A program made the position numbers and the translations under genes. The notes under the pieces were generated by a model. That model did not search any database. It was not told the DNA's origin and saw nothing but the letters and a program-made list of their open reading frames with translations. This document shows, piece by piece, positions 6,588 through 15,245 of a stretch of 38,253 nucleotides of DNA. The first letter of the stretch is position 1, and each line of letters opens with the position of its first letter. This DNA is from Sphingobium xenophagum NBRC 107872 (GTDB lineage: Bacteria > Pseudomonadota > Alphaproteobacteria > Sphingomonadales > Sphingomonadaceae): contig NZ_BARE01000042.1 in NCBI RefSeq assembly GCF_000367345.1, forward strand, positions 1-38,253, written 5' to 3'.

Positions 6588-6989
6588 ATGATGGACTTGA
6601 ACGACGAACAATATCACCGCCTCCAACATGCTATAGCCCTCACGCGCGAAAGCCTCGCTATCGCGGCGGAGCTGGGCGACGATCTATCAGCCTTCCAACT
6701 GAAACACGCGCTCCATTCGCTGCATTACATTAGCGAGCTAGAGGCCGAAGGCCATGACGATCGGGAGCCTGTCACCCTGACCGTGGATGAAGCGAAGGCC
6801 CCGCGAACTGCGAGAACAATGCGAGACACGGACTTGAGCGATGAACAATATCGCCGCCTCCTCCACGCTATAGACCTCGCACGGGAAAGCCTCGTTATCG
6901 CGGTGGAGATGGACGACGACATAACCGCCTTCCATCTCAAAACCGCGCTCCGTTCCCTCGACTATTCTAGGAAGTTGGTTTCCGCTTGA
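6588..6989 (+). CDS. Two-repeat helical protein, unknown function
   Basis: A 133-aa protein built of two copies of a ~47-residue unit. Unit 1 begins DLNDEQYHRLQHAIALTRES and unit 2 DLSDEQYRRLLHAIDLARES, joined by a charged linker. The copies are also clearly alike at DNA level (about 6595-6735 and 6832-6972), so the duplication is fairly recent. Each unit should form an alpha-helical hairpin. ATG 6588 (or 6591) follows GGAG. The stop lies 1 bp from the converging traC stop. I know no family; the divergent XRE gene may regulate it. Confidence 0.65.
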   Translation: MMDLNDEQYHRLQHAIALTRESLAIAAELGDDLSAFQLKHALHSLHYISELEAEGHDDREPVTLTVDEAKAPRTARTMRDTDLSDEQYRRLLHAIDLARESLVIAVEMDDDITAFHLKTALRSLDYSRKLVSA

Positions 6990-6990
6990 T

Positions 6991-9900
6991 CTAGCGTCGA
7001 ACGCTGCGGCGCTGGGCCGGTTGATCGTCTCCGATAACCGGCCCGGAACGCTTCCTTTCGCGTTCGTCGTCCAGCTTGATCCGGGGAGCCTCCCGCTCCT
7101 GCTGACGCGGGTTCTCGATCGCCGCCCTGATCTGGCGCACCGCGCCTTCACGGCCCAAGCGGCTGTTCTGCTGCAAGTCGTTGAAGTCGGTGAAGCGTGC
7201 CGGGTCGGCCTGCTGCTCGCCGGGGGCGAAGGTCGGGAAGACCGGAACGCCGTTCACGGCCTGCGCCGCTTGGGTCGCCTTCTCCTTGCCGGGATTGTAG
7301 CCGAATTTCTCCAAGACGCGCTGATCGTCCTCGCCCATGATGAAAATCGGCTTGTCGGGGTAACGCTCGCGCAACGCGGCTGCGACGGCGGGGAGGTTGC
7401 CGGAATCGAACGCCGCGACGGTCGCATGGTCCACCACGCTAGAGACGGTCGCCATCGTCGCGTAGCCTTCGCCAATCATAATGCGCGGGGCCTTGTCGAG
7501 CGCGGCTAGTGCGGCCTGCGGCGTCACGCCCCCGTTGACCACATGGAAACAGCTTTCCTTGTGGCTCTCCTTCGCAAAACGCTTCGTGCCGTCTTCCTGA
7601 ATATATTGCGTCGTCCAGTGCTTGCCGCTGGTGTCGATCGCCGGAAGGTGGATTGTAGTATCGCTGGCGCTGGCGAGCGCGCCGATCGTCGGCGCAATAC
7701 CCTTCCTCTCCATGTAGGGCGTTGCCTGCTCGATCTGACGGCATTGCGCGGCGCGCTGCTGCACGCGCTCGGCCGTCGCATCATATGTCGCCGCCCGCTC
7801 CCGCTCGCGCTCCTCTCGCTTGGTGGCGGCCTCGGCGTTCAACCGGGCCTTTTCCTCCTCGCTCAACGTGTAGCCGGTGCTTTTCCATCGCATATCCAGC
7901 CCCGAACGGTTGTTCTTGATGTAGCCCGCTGGGTGGCCATCGGTGAAGGCGACATAGAAACCCGCCACCTCGCCCTTTCCATCGCCCTGTGCCGGAACGC
8001 GGTGGGTCTTGCCGTCCATCATCGGGTGCCCTGCGGGAACCTCAAGGCCAAGAGATTTCATCGCGTCGGCAAATTCGACCTCCGGGCTTTTCGCCTCCTT
8101 CTGGCGCGGCTGATTGTCTATTTTCCAGCGCGCCAGCTTCTCCGGGTCCGCGCCCTCCGGCGCATACCAGCTCTTGCGAGCGGCATCCCATTTCGCGCCG
8201 TTGGCTTTGGCAAGGGTTCGTTCGCCATAAGGCACCGCCAGATATTCGCGTGCCTGTCGCGGGGTTTCCTGCATCGTTTGCCCTTCCTGCGGCTGCTCCG
8301 GGGCCGTGGGGCGCTGCGCGCGCTCGCCGGGGAGCGATTGGCCTAGATCTCCTGCGGGTGCCTCTACGGCGCTTGAAAGCCATTTCTGGAACGGCTCGAC
8401 ATTAGCGCCTGCCGGAACATACCACGACTTTTCGGCCTTATCCCATTTCGCGCCCAAGGCTTTCGCCTCGTCCTTTTCCCGATAGGGGACCGCAAGATAT
8501 GTGCGGGTGGAAGGCTCTGGCGCGGCGTCCCGCTGGTCGGTCGCGGCGATGCCCAAGGGCGGCGAATTGACCGCATAGAGAGGGGCCAAGCCCTGCCGCT
8601 CGCGGCGCTCATCGGCATATTGCTCGGCCTTCAAATTGACAAGGCGGGCAACGTCCTCCGGGTTCTGGTCGCGGCCGTCAAAATCGGTGATCTGGTTCGG
8701 CCCAAGCGACAAGGCGATATAGCGGCGGCGTTCGCTATCTGCGGAATAGCCCGCCATAAGGTTTCGCTCGCCGTTCGGGGTTATCATCGTGCCGACCGGC
8801 CCGACGCCCTCAAATTGCCGTCGAACGGTGTGCATCGGCCCGCCACTATCAACCGGCTCCCAACCGTGCTTGTCGATCAGCGCGCGCAAAGTGCGGTCGG
8901 AATAGTGCTGCTGCGGCTCCGGTATAGGATCGCCTATGGCGGCAACGGCCCCGGCTGCGGCGGCCCATCTGTCGCCGCTATGGTCTGTCAGCCGCTCGAC
9001 CGTAAACCCGGAGGCATTGAGCGCCGCCGCAAGCCCCGGTCTGGCGAAGGCGGCCTTTATACGCTCGTCCAGCTCCATATTGAGGTCGTCGGATATTACT
9101 AGGTCCGCTTCCTCGTTCCCCTCGAAATGGGGGCCGTTCTGCCACTCCTCATAGGCTTGAACAGTCTTGGCCATGTCCGCGACCGCAAGCCGATCGCCCT
9201 CATCAAGATCATTCTGGCGATACTCCTGCGCCTGCTGGAAGTCTGGCGGTAGAGTAACGCGGAACCTGTCAAAATCCTCGCGCGTGGCAGGCCGGATTTG
9301 ATCTAGCGGACTGGCATAGAATGGCCCGTTAATCGGGTTGCGCCCGTCTATATTGCTGGCAAGAACGCCCAACATCGCCATGCCCGGCTGCTGATAGCAA
9401 AGCGTATTTTCGTTGCTGACGAAATATTGCGTATGGTCGTGTGCCTGCTCGACCTGCTGAACCTGTTTTTGTTCCAGCGCCAGAACATAGGTGTGAATCT
9501 TCTCGGCGTCCGATGCGGCACGGACAATCTCAAGCGGGTCTTCCTCAAGGACTTTGATCCATGATCCGACATAGGCCGCGTGCTGCTCCGGGTCGTGGCC
9601 GATCTGCAATTCCTGCCCGGTTATGAGGCTCGCAATCTCGGCCCGCAATTCTTCGCGGGCATAGCCTTCCGAACCGAACGGGTGCGCCAAATCCCGGTCA
9701 AGGCGGTTGGGGTGGCCAGTCCAGTGCCCCAGCTCGTGCAGCGCCGTGGCGTAGAACCGATCCGCGCTCGGAAACTGGCTCCGCAACGGCAAGGTGATGC
9801 TGTCGGTCGAAGGCCGATAATAGGCGCGGTCGCCCGCTTCCTCGGTGATTTTCGCGCCCGACGCCCGCAAGATGGCCTCGGCCCGCTCCACCGGATTCCA

Positions 9901-10350
9901 TTCGTGCGTAGTGGTGACGATCGGGGCAAGCCCGTCGATCTGCTCGGCGTTGAACACCACGGCATAAAACGCACGGGGCCGCTCAAGCTCGACCTTCTCT
10001 TTCCTCTGGCGACCCTCGGCATCCAGAACGGGCTTACCGCTCTCGTCCCGAACTACCCGCTCCTCCTCGAACTGCCAGTATTGGACAAGGGAGCCTTTCT
10101 CGCCCTTCCGCACCTGTGCGCCTTGGGCTGCGGCCTGCTTGTATGTCAGCCAGCGATTATCAGCCCGGCCCTCGGACATGAGATTGAGGACATTGACGCC
10201 GCGATAGCGTTTCCCCGTGGTGGGGTTGAACGGCAACCCGCTGCTGCCCGTCGCCTCCCAAGGCTTTTGCCAAGGGGCGGTGCCCTGCTTCAACTGCTCT
10301 ATCAGCTTGTCGGCAACGCGCTGGTGAAAAGGTATCTTGCCCTCGGCCAT
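6991..10350 (-). CDS. traC: TraC DNA primase with ArdC-like N-terminus
   Basis: A 1119-aa protein, close to the ~1060 aa of RK2 TraC1, which is transferred with the DNA and primes complementary-strand synthesis in the recipient. Residues 1-300 are an ArdC-type domain (ssDNA-binding, antirestriction) with a metalloprotease-like HELGH motif at 205-209. Two DUF5710 modules ('YLAVPY...AKWD...KSWY.P') lie at about 616-657 and 701-743. The C-terminal Toprim primase core has the conserved EGYATM (961-966), AFDSGN (980-985) and an acidic GEDD (1006-1009). The ribosome binding site GAGGAGGCGAGG precedes ATG 10350. It is the last gene of the tra operon read leftward from oriT. Confidence 0.92.
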   Translation of the reverse strand: MAEGKIPFHQRVADKLIEQLKQGTAPWQKPWEATGSSGLPFNPTTGKRYRGVNVLNLMSEGRADNRWLTYKQAAAQGAQVRKGEKGSLVQYWQFEEERVVRDESGKPVLDAEGRQRKEKVELERPRAFYAVVFNAEQIDGLAPIVTTTHEWNPVERAEAILRASGAKITEEAGDRAYYRPSTDSITLPLRSQFPSADRFYATALHELGHWTGHPNRLDRDLAHPFGSEGYAREELRAEIASLITGQELQIGHDPEQHAAYVGSWIKVLEEDPLEIVRAASDAEKIHTYVLALEQKQVQQVEQAHDHTQYFVSNENTLCYQQPGMAMLGVLASNIDGRNPINGPFYASPLDQIRPATREDFDRFRVTLPPDFQQAQEYRQNDLDEGDRLAVADMAKTVQAYEEWQNGPHFEGNEEADLVISDDLNMELDERIKAAFARPGLAAALNASGFTVERLTDHSGDRWAAAAGAVAAIGDPIPEPQQHYSDRTLRALIDKHGWEPVDSGGPMHTVRRQFEGVGPVGTMITPNGERNLMAGYSADSERRRYIALSLGPNQITDFDGRDQNPEDVARLVNLKAEQYADERRERQGLAPLYAVNSPPLGIAATDQRDAAPEPSTRTYLAVPYREKDEAKALGAKWDKAEKSWYVPAGANVEPFQKWLSSAVEAPAGDLGQSLPGERAQRPTAPEQPQEGQTMQETPRQAREYLAVPYGERTLAKANGAKWDAARKSWYAPEGADPEKLARWKIDNQPRQKEAKSPEVEFADAMKSLGLEVPAGHPMMDGKTHRVPAQGDGKGEVAGFYVAFTDGHPAGYIKNNRSGLDMRWKSTGYTLSEEEKARLNAEAATKREERERERAATYDATAERVQQRAAQCRQIEQATPYMERKGIAPTIGALASASDTTIHLPAIDTSGKHWTTQYIQEDGTKRFAKESHKESCFHVVNGGVTPQAALAALDKAPRIMIGEGYATMATVSSVVDHATVAAFDSGNLPAVAAALRERYPDKPIFIMGEDDQRVLEKFGYNPGKEKATQAAQAVNGVPVFPTFAPGEQQADPARFTDFNDLQQNSRLGREGAVRQIRAAIENPRQQEREAPRIKLDDERERKRSGPVIGDDQPAQRRSVRR

Positions 10351-10368
10351 ATCCTCGCCTCCTCCCGA

Positions 10369-10620
10369 TTAGTCGGCGTTGCGCGCTGCCGCGATCAATT
10401 CGCCGCGTCCCGTGGCGATCGGCTCCGCGTCACCATCAAGCCCTTCCTCGGCCTCGCGCGCGTCGGCCTCGCTCATGGCATCCTCAACAAAGGCCCCCGC
10501 CCGCTCCGCCTCCTCCGGGTCGAACTCCACAACCGCGCCGGGAGTCTCGGCGTCGGCAAGTTTGCGCGTCACCAGCTCGTCAAGGGTGGGCACGTCCTGC
10601 GCATTGGGTTGATCCGTCAT
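10369..10620 (-). CDS. traD: TraD-like small acidic transfer protein
   Basis: An 83-aa acidic protein ([20 protein letters not shown]...). ATG 10620 overlaps the traE stop (ATGA) and has AAGGAG 9 bp upstream. By position, between traE and traC, it corresponds to RK2 TraD, whose function is poorly known. It is shorter than RK2 TraD (about 129 aa as I recall), so the name rests on synteny rather than sequence. Confidence 0.6.
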   Translation of the reverse strand: MTDQPNAQDVPTLDELVTRKLADAETPGAVVEFDPEEAERAGAFVEDAMSEADAREAEEGLDGDAEPIATGRGELIAAARNAD

Positions 10621-12797
10621 GCTCGTTCTCCTTTGCTGAAATCGGGCTGTCCCTTGTTGTCGAAATAGGTCTGTTTGCAGCCGGGATAGGCGCTGCAACT
10701 CCACCAGAAGGCCCCCTTCTTTTTCGCGGAAGGACGCCGCACTAGGCCAGCGCCGCACGCTTGGCATTTGTGCTGCTGCGACGGCACGGGCGCGGGAGCC
10801 TTCACCAGCTCCGGCTTGCCCGCCTTGTCATTGGCGGTGAATTTACAGCCGTCGGCATAGCCGGTGCAGGACCAAAAATAGCCCTTGCTCCCTTTGATCC
10901 GGCGCAGCGGCTTGGAACATGACGGGCAAGGCGGCGCGTCGATCGCTATGGCAAGGCCCTGCTCTTTCACCCGCGCGACCTCGCGGCCGACATAATCGGC
11001 CAGTCCGCGAACGAATGTCATGGCATCGCTCTTGCCCTCGGCAATCGCGCGCTGCTGTTCGTGCCAAATGGCGGTCATGTCGGGAAATTTCGCCTGATCC
11101 GGCAAGGCGTCATAGAAGCCGCGCGCCTGCGGGGAGCTGACGATATTCTTGCCCTTCTCGATCAAAAAGCCGCGATCGAAAAGCGTGGCTATGATGCTGT
11201 CGCGGGTCGCCGGGGTTCCAATTCCGCCATGCTCGCCCGCCTTCCCCTTGTCCTTCTCGATCAGGAGTTTCCTAAGCCGCTCGTCCCGAACATATTTGGC
11301 CACCCGCGTTAGGTCGGTCAAAAGCGTGGCCATCGTATAGAGCGGCTTGGGCTTGGTTTCCTGCTGGTCGGCGCTGGCGGAAAGGCATTGCCCGGCCATG
11401 CCCGACGCGATCGAACGCAAATCGGCCGCAAGGGTGTCCTCGTCCTCGGCAATGTCCTCATTGCCTACATCGTTCTTATAGAGAACCGTCCAACCCGGCT
11501 TGGTCACAACCTTGCCCCGCGCGGCAAAGGCGTGACCCGCAACCTCTATCTCGATTTCGGTCTGGTCATATTGGTTCGCGGGCCAGAACTGCGCGACATA
11601 GGCGCGCGCGATCAGCATATAGATTCGCTGCTCCGGCTCTGTCAGCGCGGCAAAATCGGCCGTGGCTTCGGTCGGAATGATGGCGTGATGCGCGGAAACC
11701 TTCTGCGAGTTGAAGGCCCGGCTTTTTATCGCCGGGTCCGCGCGCTGCGCGATCGCCGCCAGCATCGGGACCGTCGCGGCGACGGCCGCCAGCACGCCGG
11801 GGGCGTCCGCGTGCTGCTCATCACTCAAATATTCGCTGTCGCTGCGGTTGTAGGTGATAAGGCGATGCTTCTCCCGCAACGCCTGCGTAATGTCCTTCAC
11901 CTGATTGGGCTTATAGCCGAATTTCCGTGCGGCATCGGTTTGCAGCTTCAAGAGGTTGTAGGGCAGCGGCGGCGCTGCCTCTTTCGCCGTGGTCTTGGCG
12001 CTGGCGATGCGAGCCGGTTGCCCCTGCACCGCCCCGGCTACCGCCGTCGCAAAATTGCGGTCGATCAAGCGGCGCTGCTCATCAACCGGGTCGCCCTCCC
12101 CGATCTGGTAGCGCGCGGGAAAGGTCAGCCCGGCGAAACTGAACTGGCCCGAAACCGTGTAATAATAGCTCTTGGTGTGCGCCTCAAAATCGCGGTCACG
12201 GCGGACGACAAGGCCCAAGATAGGGGTCTGCACGCGGCCGACGCTAAGAACGCCCTGAAACCCCCGCGCCTGCGCCGCGAGGGTATAGGCGCGGGTCATG
12301 TTCACGCCATAGAGCAAGTCGCCCACGCTGCGCGCCTCGGCCGATGCGGACAACCCGGCAAATTCACGGTTATCCCGCATGGACGCCAAGGCCCGCTGCA
12401 CAACCTTTAGATTGTTGTCATTGATTAGCAGGCGTTGGACCGGCAACCGGCTCCCGGCCCATTGCAGAATCTCGTCAACAATAAGCTGGCCCTCATCGTC
12501 GGGGTCGCCCGCGTGAATGACGCTCCGCGCCGATTTGAGAAGTTTGCCGATCGTGCGGAGCTGGGCGCTCGTCTTGGCGACGGGCCGCTTTTCCCACGGG
12601 ATGAAGCTGATCGGCAGCGCGGCCATGTTCCACGGGTCTTGCGGGTCCACCAGCTCAAGCATGTGGCCGATCGCCCATGTCACATAATGACGGCCGCAAT
12701 CTATGAAGCCGTCTTGTCGCGCCCCTCCCCCAAGGCCCTCGGCAATGGCCCGCGCGAGTTCGGGCTTTTCAGCAATGACAATGATCTCCCCGCTCAT
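10617..12797 (-). CDS. traE: TraE, topoisomerase III-like protein
   Basis: A 726-aa type IA topoisomerase of the TopB class, like RK2 TraE (about 737 aa). The N-terminal Toprim domain shows '[18 protein letters not shown]' and the acidic DPDDEGQLI (98-106). The catalytic tyrosine is Tyr316 in '[12 protein letters not shown]', and '[16 protein letters not shown]' (185-200) is typical of the family. Two zinc fingers close the protein (CPSC ... C and CQAC ... C). It could unlink or decatenate plasmid DNA during transfer; in RK2 it is not essential. It lies 4 bp after the traF stop and overlaps traD by 4 bp. Confidence 0.92.
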   Translation of the reverse strand: MSGEIIVIAEKPELARAIAEGLGGGARQDGFIDCGRHYVTWAIGHMLELVDPQDPWNMAALPISFIPWEKRPVAKTSAQLRTIGKLLKSARSVIHAGDPDDEGQLIVDEILQWAGSRLPVQRLLINDNNLKVVQRALASMRDNREFAGLSASAEARSVGDLLYGVNMTRAYTLAAQARGFQGVLSVGRVQTPILGLVVRRDRDFEAHTKSYYYTVSGQFSFAGLTFPARYQIGEGDPVDEQRRLIDRNFATAVAGAVQGQPARIASAKTTAKEAAPPLPYNLLKLQTDAARKFGYKPNQVKDITQALREKHRLITYNRSDSEYLSDEQHADAPGVLAAVAATVPMLAAIAQRADPAIKSRAFNSQKVSAHHAIIPTEATADFAALTEPEQRIYMLIARAYVAQFWPANQYDQTEIEIEVAGHAFAARGKVVTKPGWTVLYKNDVGNEDIAEDEDTLAADLRSIASGMAGQCLSASADQQETKPKPLYTMATLLTDLTRVAKYVRDERLRKLLIEKDKGKAGEHGGIGTPATRDSIIATLFDRGFLIEKGKNIVSSPQARGFYDALPDQAKFPDMTAIWHEQQRAIAEGKSDAMTFVRGLADYVGREVARVKEQGLAIAIDAPPCPSCSKPLRRIKGSKGYFWSCTGYADGCKFTANDKAGKPELVKAPAPVPSQQHKCQACGAGLVRRPSAKKKGAFWWSCSAYPGCKQTYFDNKGQPDFSKGERA

Positions 12798-12801
12798 GCC
12801 G

Positions 12802-13335
12802 TCACCACGTCACTACGGGTTTGATAGGGGCGGTCACTTGCCGCGCGCTGATCGGCCCGAAATAGCGGCCGTCGAAAGAGGCCGCGCCATCGCCAAGGAC
12901 AAGGATTTCCCCGTCGCCTAGCGTCCAATCGGCATTGAGCCGGGGCAAGGCCCGCCCTGCCCCATCGGCAAGTTGCGGGGCGCTGTCGGGGACAAGGCGG
13001 CCGTTGATCCGCACGCCCTGCCCGCCAATCTGAACGCGGTCGCCTTTAGCGGCTAAAATCCGCTTCATCATTTCATAGCTTCCGCTGGGGCAGTCGCCGG
13101 GTTCGATGTAGCGCCTACGCAACGCCTCCAAAAAGGGCGGCGCTGCGGGCGGACAGAACGCCACAAGATCGCCCTTTTGCGCGGTCCCGCCCGTCGCCCG
13201 ATAGACGCCTAGCGGGATGCTCGGCGTAGCGTTGAAGCGAAGGCCCGCCGCCTTCGCGCCAAGCATGGCGATCATGGCCCCCGCCACGCCACAAACCGCA
13301 TAGCGGCTGACCTTGGCGAAGCTCGGCCGCTTCAT
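12802..13335 (-). CDS. traF: TraF, pilin-processing S26 peptidase
   Basis: A 177-aa protein, the size of RK2 TraF (178). TraF is an S26 signal-peptidase-like enzyme that removes the TrbC C-terminus and cyclises the pilin. Visible catalytic elements are Ser39 (ATPSIPLGVY), Lys91 (EMMKRILAAKGD) and Asp155 (SFDGRYFGP). One N-terminal membrane segment (about residues 11-31) anchors it with the active site outside. ATG 13335 overlaps the traG stop (ATGA). A KorB operator lies inside the gene at the 'ILAAK' codons. Confidence 0.93.
   Translation of the reverse strand: MKRPSFAKVSRYAVCGVAGAMIAMLGAKAAGLRFNATPSIPLGVYRATGGTAQKGDLVAFCPPAAPPFLEALRRRYIEPGDCPSGSYEMMKRILAAKGDRVQIGGQGVRINGRLVPDSAPQLADGAGRALPRLNADWTLGDGEILVLGDGAASFDGRYFGPISARQVTAPIKPVVTW
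13045..13057. promoter_or_regulatory. KorB operator inside traF
   Basis: TTTAGCGGCTAAA is an exact match to the IncP-1 KorB operator TTTAGCSGCTAAA. It lies inside coding sequence, read as Ile-Leu-Ala-Ala-Lys in traF, so it is not beside an obvious promoter. It may act in partition or as a distant repression site. Confidence 0.8.
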
Positions 13336-15224
13336 AGTTTGATCCTCCGGCCCCCTTCGGGCGGCTTCGGCGCTTGATTGCCCCTGATCGTGTCGCTCCG
13401 ATCCGGCGCGGGAATCTTGGCGCGGGCACTAAAGGTCGGGTCTTGGAAATAGAGGGGCTGACGGCCGTAGATCATGGGATAGCCTGCGACATAAATCAGC
13501 ATGTCGCCCGCTTCCGAAATATCTCCGTCCGGGGTCTTCTTCGGCCCCGGCATCCTCATACACTCATCCGGCGTCAAAAGCGGGCGCTGGGTTTCCTGCA
13601 CGGTCTTGGACACGGTGCCACCAAAGAACCCCCCGCCCCCGCGTCCCGTGCTTTTGGTGATTTGCTCTTTAAGAACGGTGGTCTGGCCGGTGAGTTTGGA
13701 AAGATGCTCGGCCGTCTCAACGCGGTTGGGCGGATAGGCGTTCTGGATATGAGCATTGGAGGTTATCAGCTCATCCGGCCCATAGCCGGTTTCCCGGCTC
13801 CTAAGCTGGTTGGTGTCCTGACAAATGAGATAGAATTTCAGGCCGTAGCCTGCGGCGAACGCCAAGGACTCCTGAATGATTCCAAGTTTCCCAAGGCTGG
13901 GAAACTCATCAATCATAAATAGCGCGCGGTGCTTGTAGCTCTGAACCACCCGGCCCTCCTCGAACTCCTGCTTGGGCGCGAGGATACGCACCATCATGTT
14001 GAGCATGACGCGGACAAGCGGGCGCAGTCGGTCCTTATCCGTGGGCTGGGTGATGATGTAGAGGCTAACCGGCCTCTCGCTGTTCATCAGGTCACGAATG
14101 AGAAAATCGGAAGTGGCGGTATTCGCGGCCACAACCGGGTCTTGATATAATTCTAGATAGCTCTGCGCGGTCGATAGAACCGATCCGCCCTCATCATCGG
14201 GACGATTGAGCTGGGCGCGCGCGGCTTTGCCGACAACGGGATGATTTTTGCCGCCCGGCAAATGGCCGAACGTAAGCATTTCCTCCCAAACTTCCTGCGC
14301 GGGCCGAACCGGATCGGCCAACACGGCATCCACTTCGGCCAAGGTCGCCGCGTTGCCGCCATGCTTGGCTTTGTAGATGACATGCAGGATCACGCCTACC
14401 AGAAGCGCCCGCGAGGTCTTTTGCCAGTGGCTTTCGACCCCCTTCCCGTCCGGGTCCACTATCAGCGTAGCGAGATTCTGAACGTCTGCGACTTCGTTGT
14501 CAGTCCCTACCCTGATTTCGTCCAGCGGGTTCCAGTGGGCGGAGCCGCGCGAGCTGGCCGGTTCAAATCGCATGACGATCTGGTTGGCGCGTTGCTTCCT
14601 CCAACCGGCGGTCAACGCCCATAGCTCGCCCTTCAAATCGGTGATGACGGCGCTATGCGGCCACGAAAGCAGCGTCGGGATGACAAGGCCCACGCCCTTC
14701 CCCGATCGGGTCGGGGCATAGGTAAGGCAATGCTCCGGGCCGGAATGGCGTAGATAGACCGTCTTCCCGTTCTTCTCCTGATAAGCGCCAATATAGACCC
14801 CATCATTTTCAACGAGGCTGGCCGCGCGAATGTCCTCCATGTCGGCCCAGCGGGCCGATCCATGCAGATAGGCATTGCCCTTCCCGGCGTTCGATTTCGC
14901 CAGTTTGACAGCGGCGGTTATCAGGACGCCCACGCCGAAAACCACGGTGCCCACGCCCACGGCTTGCCCGAAGGCGGGTTTCAGCGCCGGAACCTCGCTC
15001 CATTTGCTGAACCATTGCAGGAAACGCCACGGGGCATAGATATGGCCCGCACTCGGCCCCAAGGTTGCCTGATAGGCCATCTGGTGCGCGAACATCTGCG
15101 TTGCGCTCCATAAGCCTCCAAGGGCGGAACCGGACACAAGGGCCGCCAGCAACGGACGATTATCGCCCTTGCTTCCGCGCTCCCGCACTTGCGGCCCGAT
15201 GGCTGTATTGCGCTTCTTTGCCAT
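13332..15224 (-). CDS. traG: TraG, VirD4-type coupling protein
   Basis: A 630-aa type IV coupling protein, length as in RK2 TraG (635). This inner-membrane hexamer links the relaxosome to the Trb channel and drives DNA transport. Two N-terminal membrane segments (about 25-45 and 88-107) precede the Walker A motif PTRSGKGVG (171-179). Walker B is 'RALFMIDEFPSLGKL'. The C-terminus holds a Gly-rich stretch (GRGGGGFFGG) and a conserved 'LLTPDECMRMPG' segment. AGAAGG precedes ATG 15224; the gene follows traI by 21 bp and overlaps traF by 4 bp. Confidence 0.95.
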   Translation of the reverse strand: MAKKRNTAIGPQVRERGSKGDNRPLLAALVSGSALGGLWSATQMFAHQMAYQATLGPSAGHIYAPWRFLQWFSKWSEVPALKPAFGQAVGVGTVVFGVGVLITAAVKLAKSNAGKGNAYLHGSARWADMEDIRAASLVENDGVYIGAYQEKNGKTVYLRHSGPEHCLTYAPTRSGKGVGLVIPTLLSWPHSAVITDLKGELWALTAGWRKQRANQIVMRFEPASSRGSAHWNPLDEIRVGTDNEVADVQNLATLIVDPDGKGVESHWQKTSRALLVGVILHVIYKAKHGGNAATLAEVDAVLADPVRPAQEVWEEMLTFGHLPGGKNHPVVGKAARAQLNRPDDEGGSVLSTAQSYLELYQDPVVAANTATSDFLIRDLMNSERPVSLYIITQPTDKDRLRPLVRVMLNMMVRILAPKQEFEEGRVVQSYKHRALFMIDEFPSLGKLGIIQESLAFAAGYGLKFYLICQDTNQLRSRETGYGPDELITSNAHIQNAYPPNRVETAEHLSKLTGQTTVLKEQITKSTGRGGGGFFGGTVSKTVQETQRPLLTPDECMRMPGPKKTPDGDISEAGDMLIYVAGYPMIYGRQPLYFQDPTFSARAKIPAPDRSDTIRGNQAPKPPEGGRRIKL

Positions 15225-15245
15225 GCTTTGCCCTTCTCGCGGCCG

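Noticed and set aside
9580..10668. A 362-codon + strand ORF opposite traC
   Set aside because: Antisense shadow of traC and traD, no ribosome binding site, no motif.
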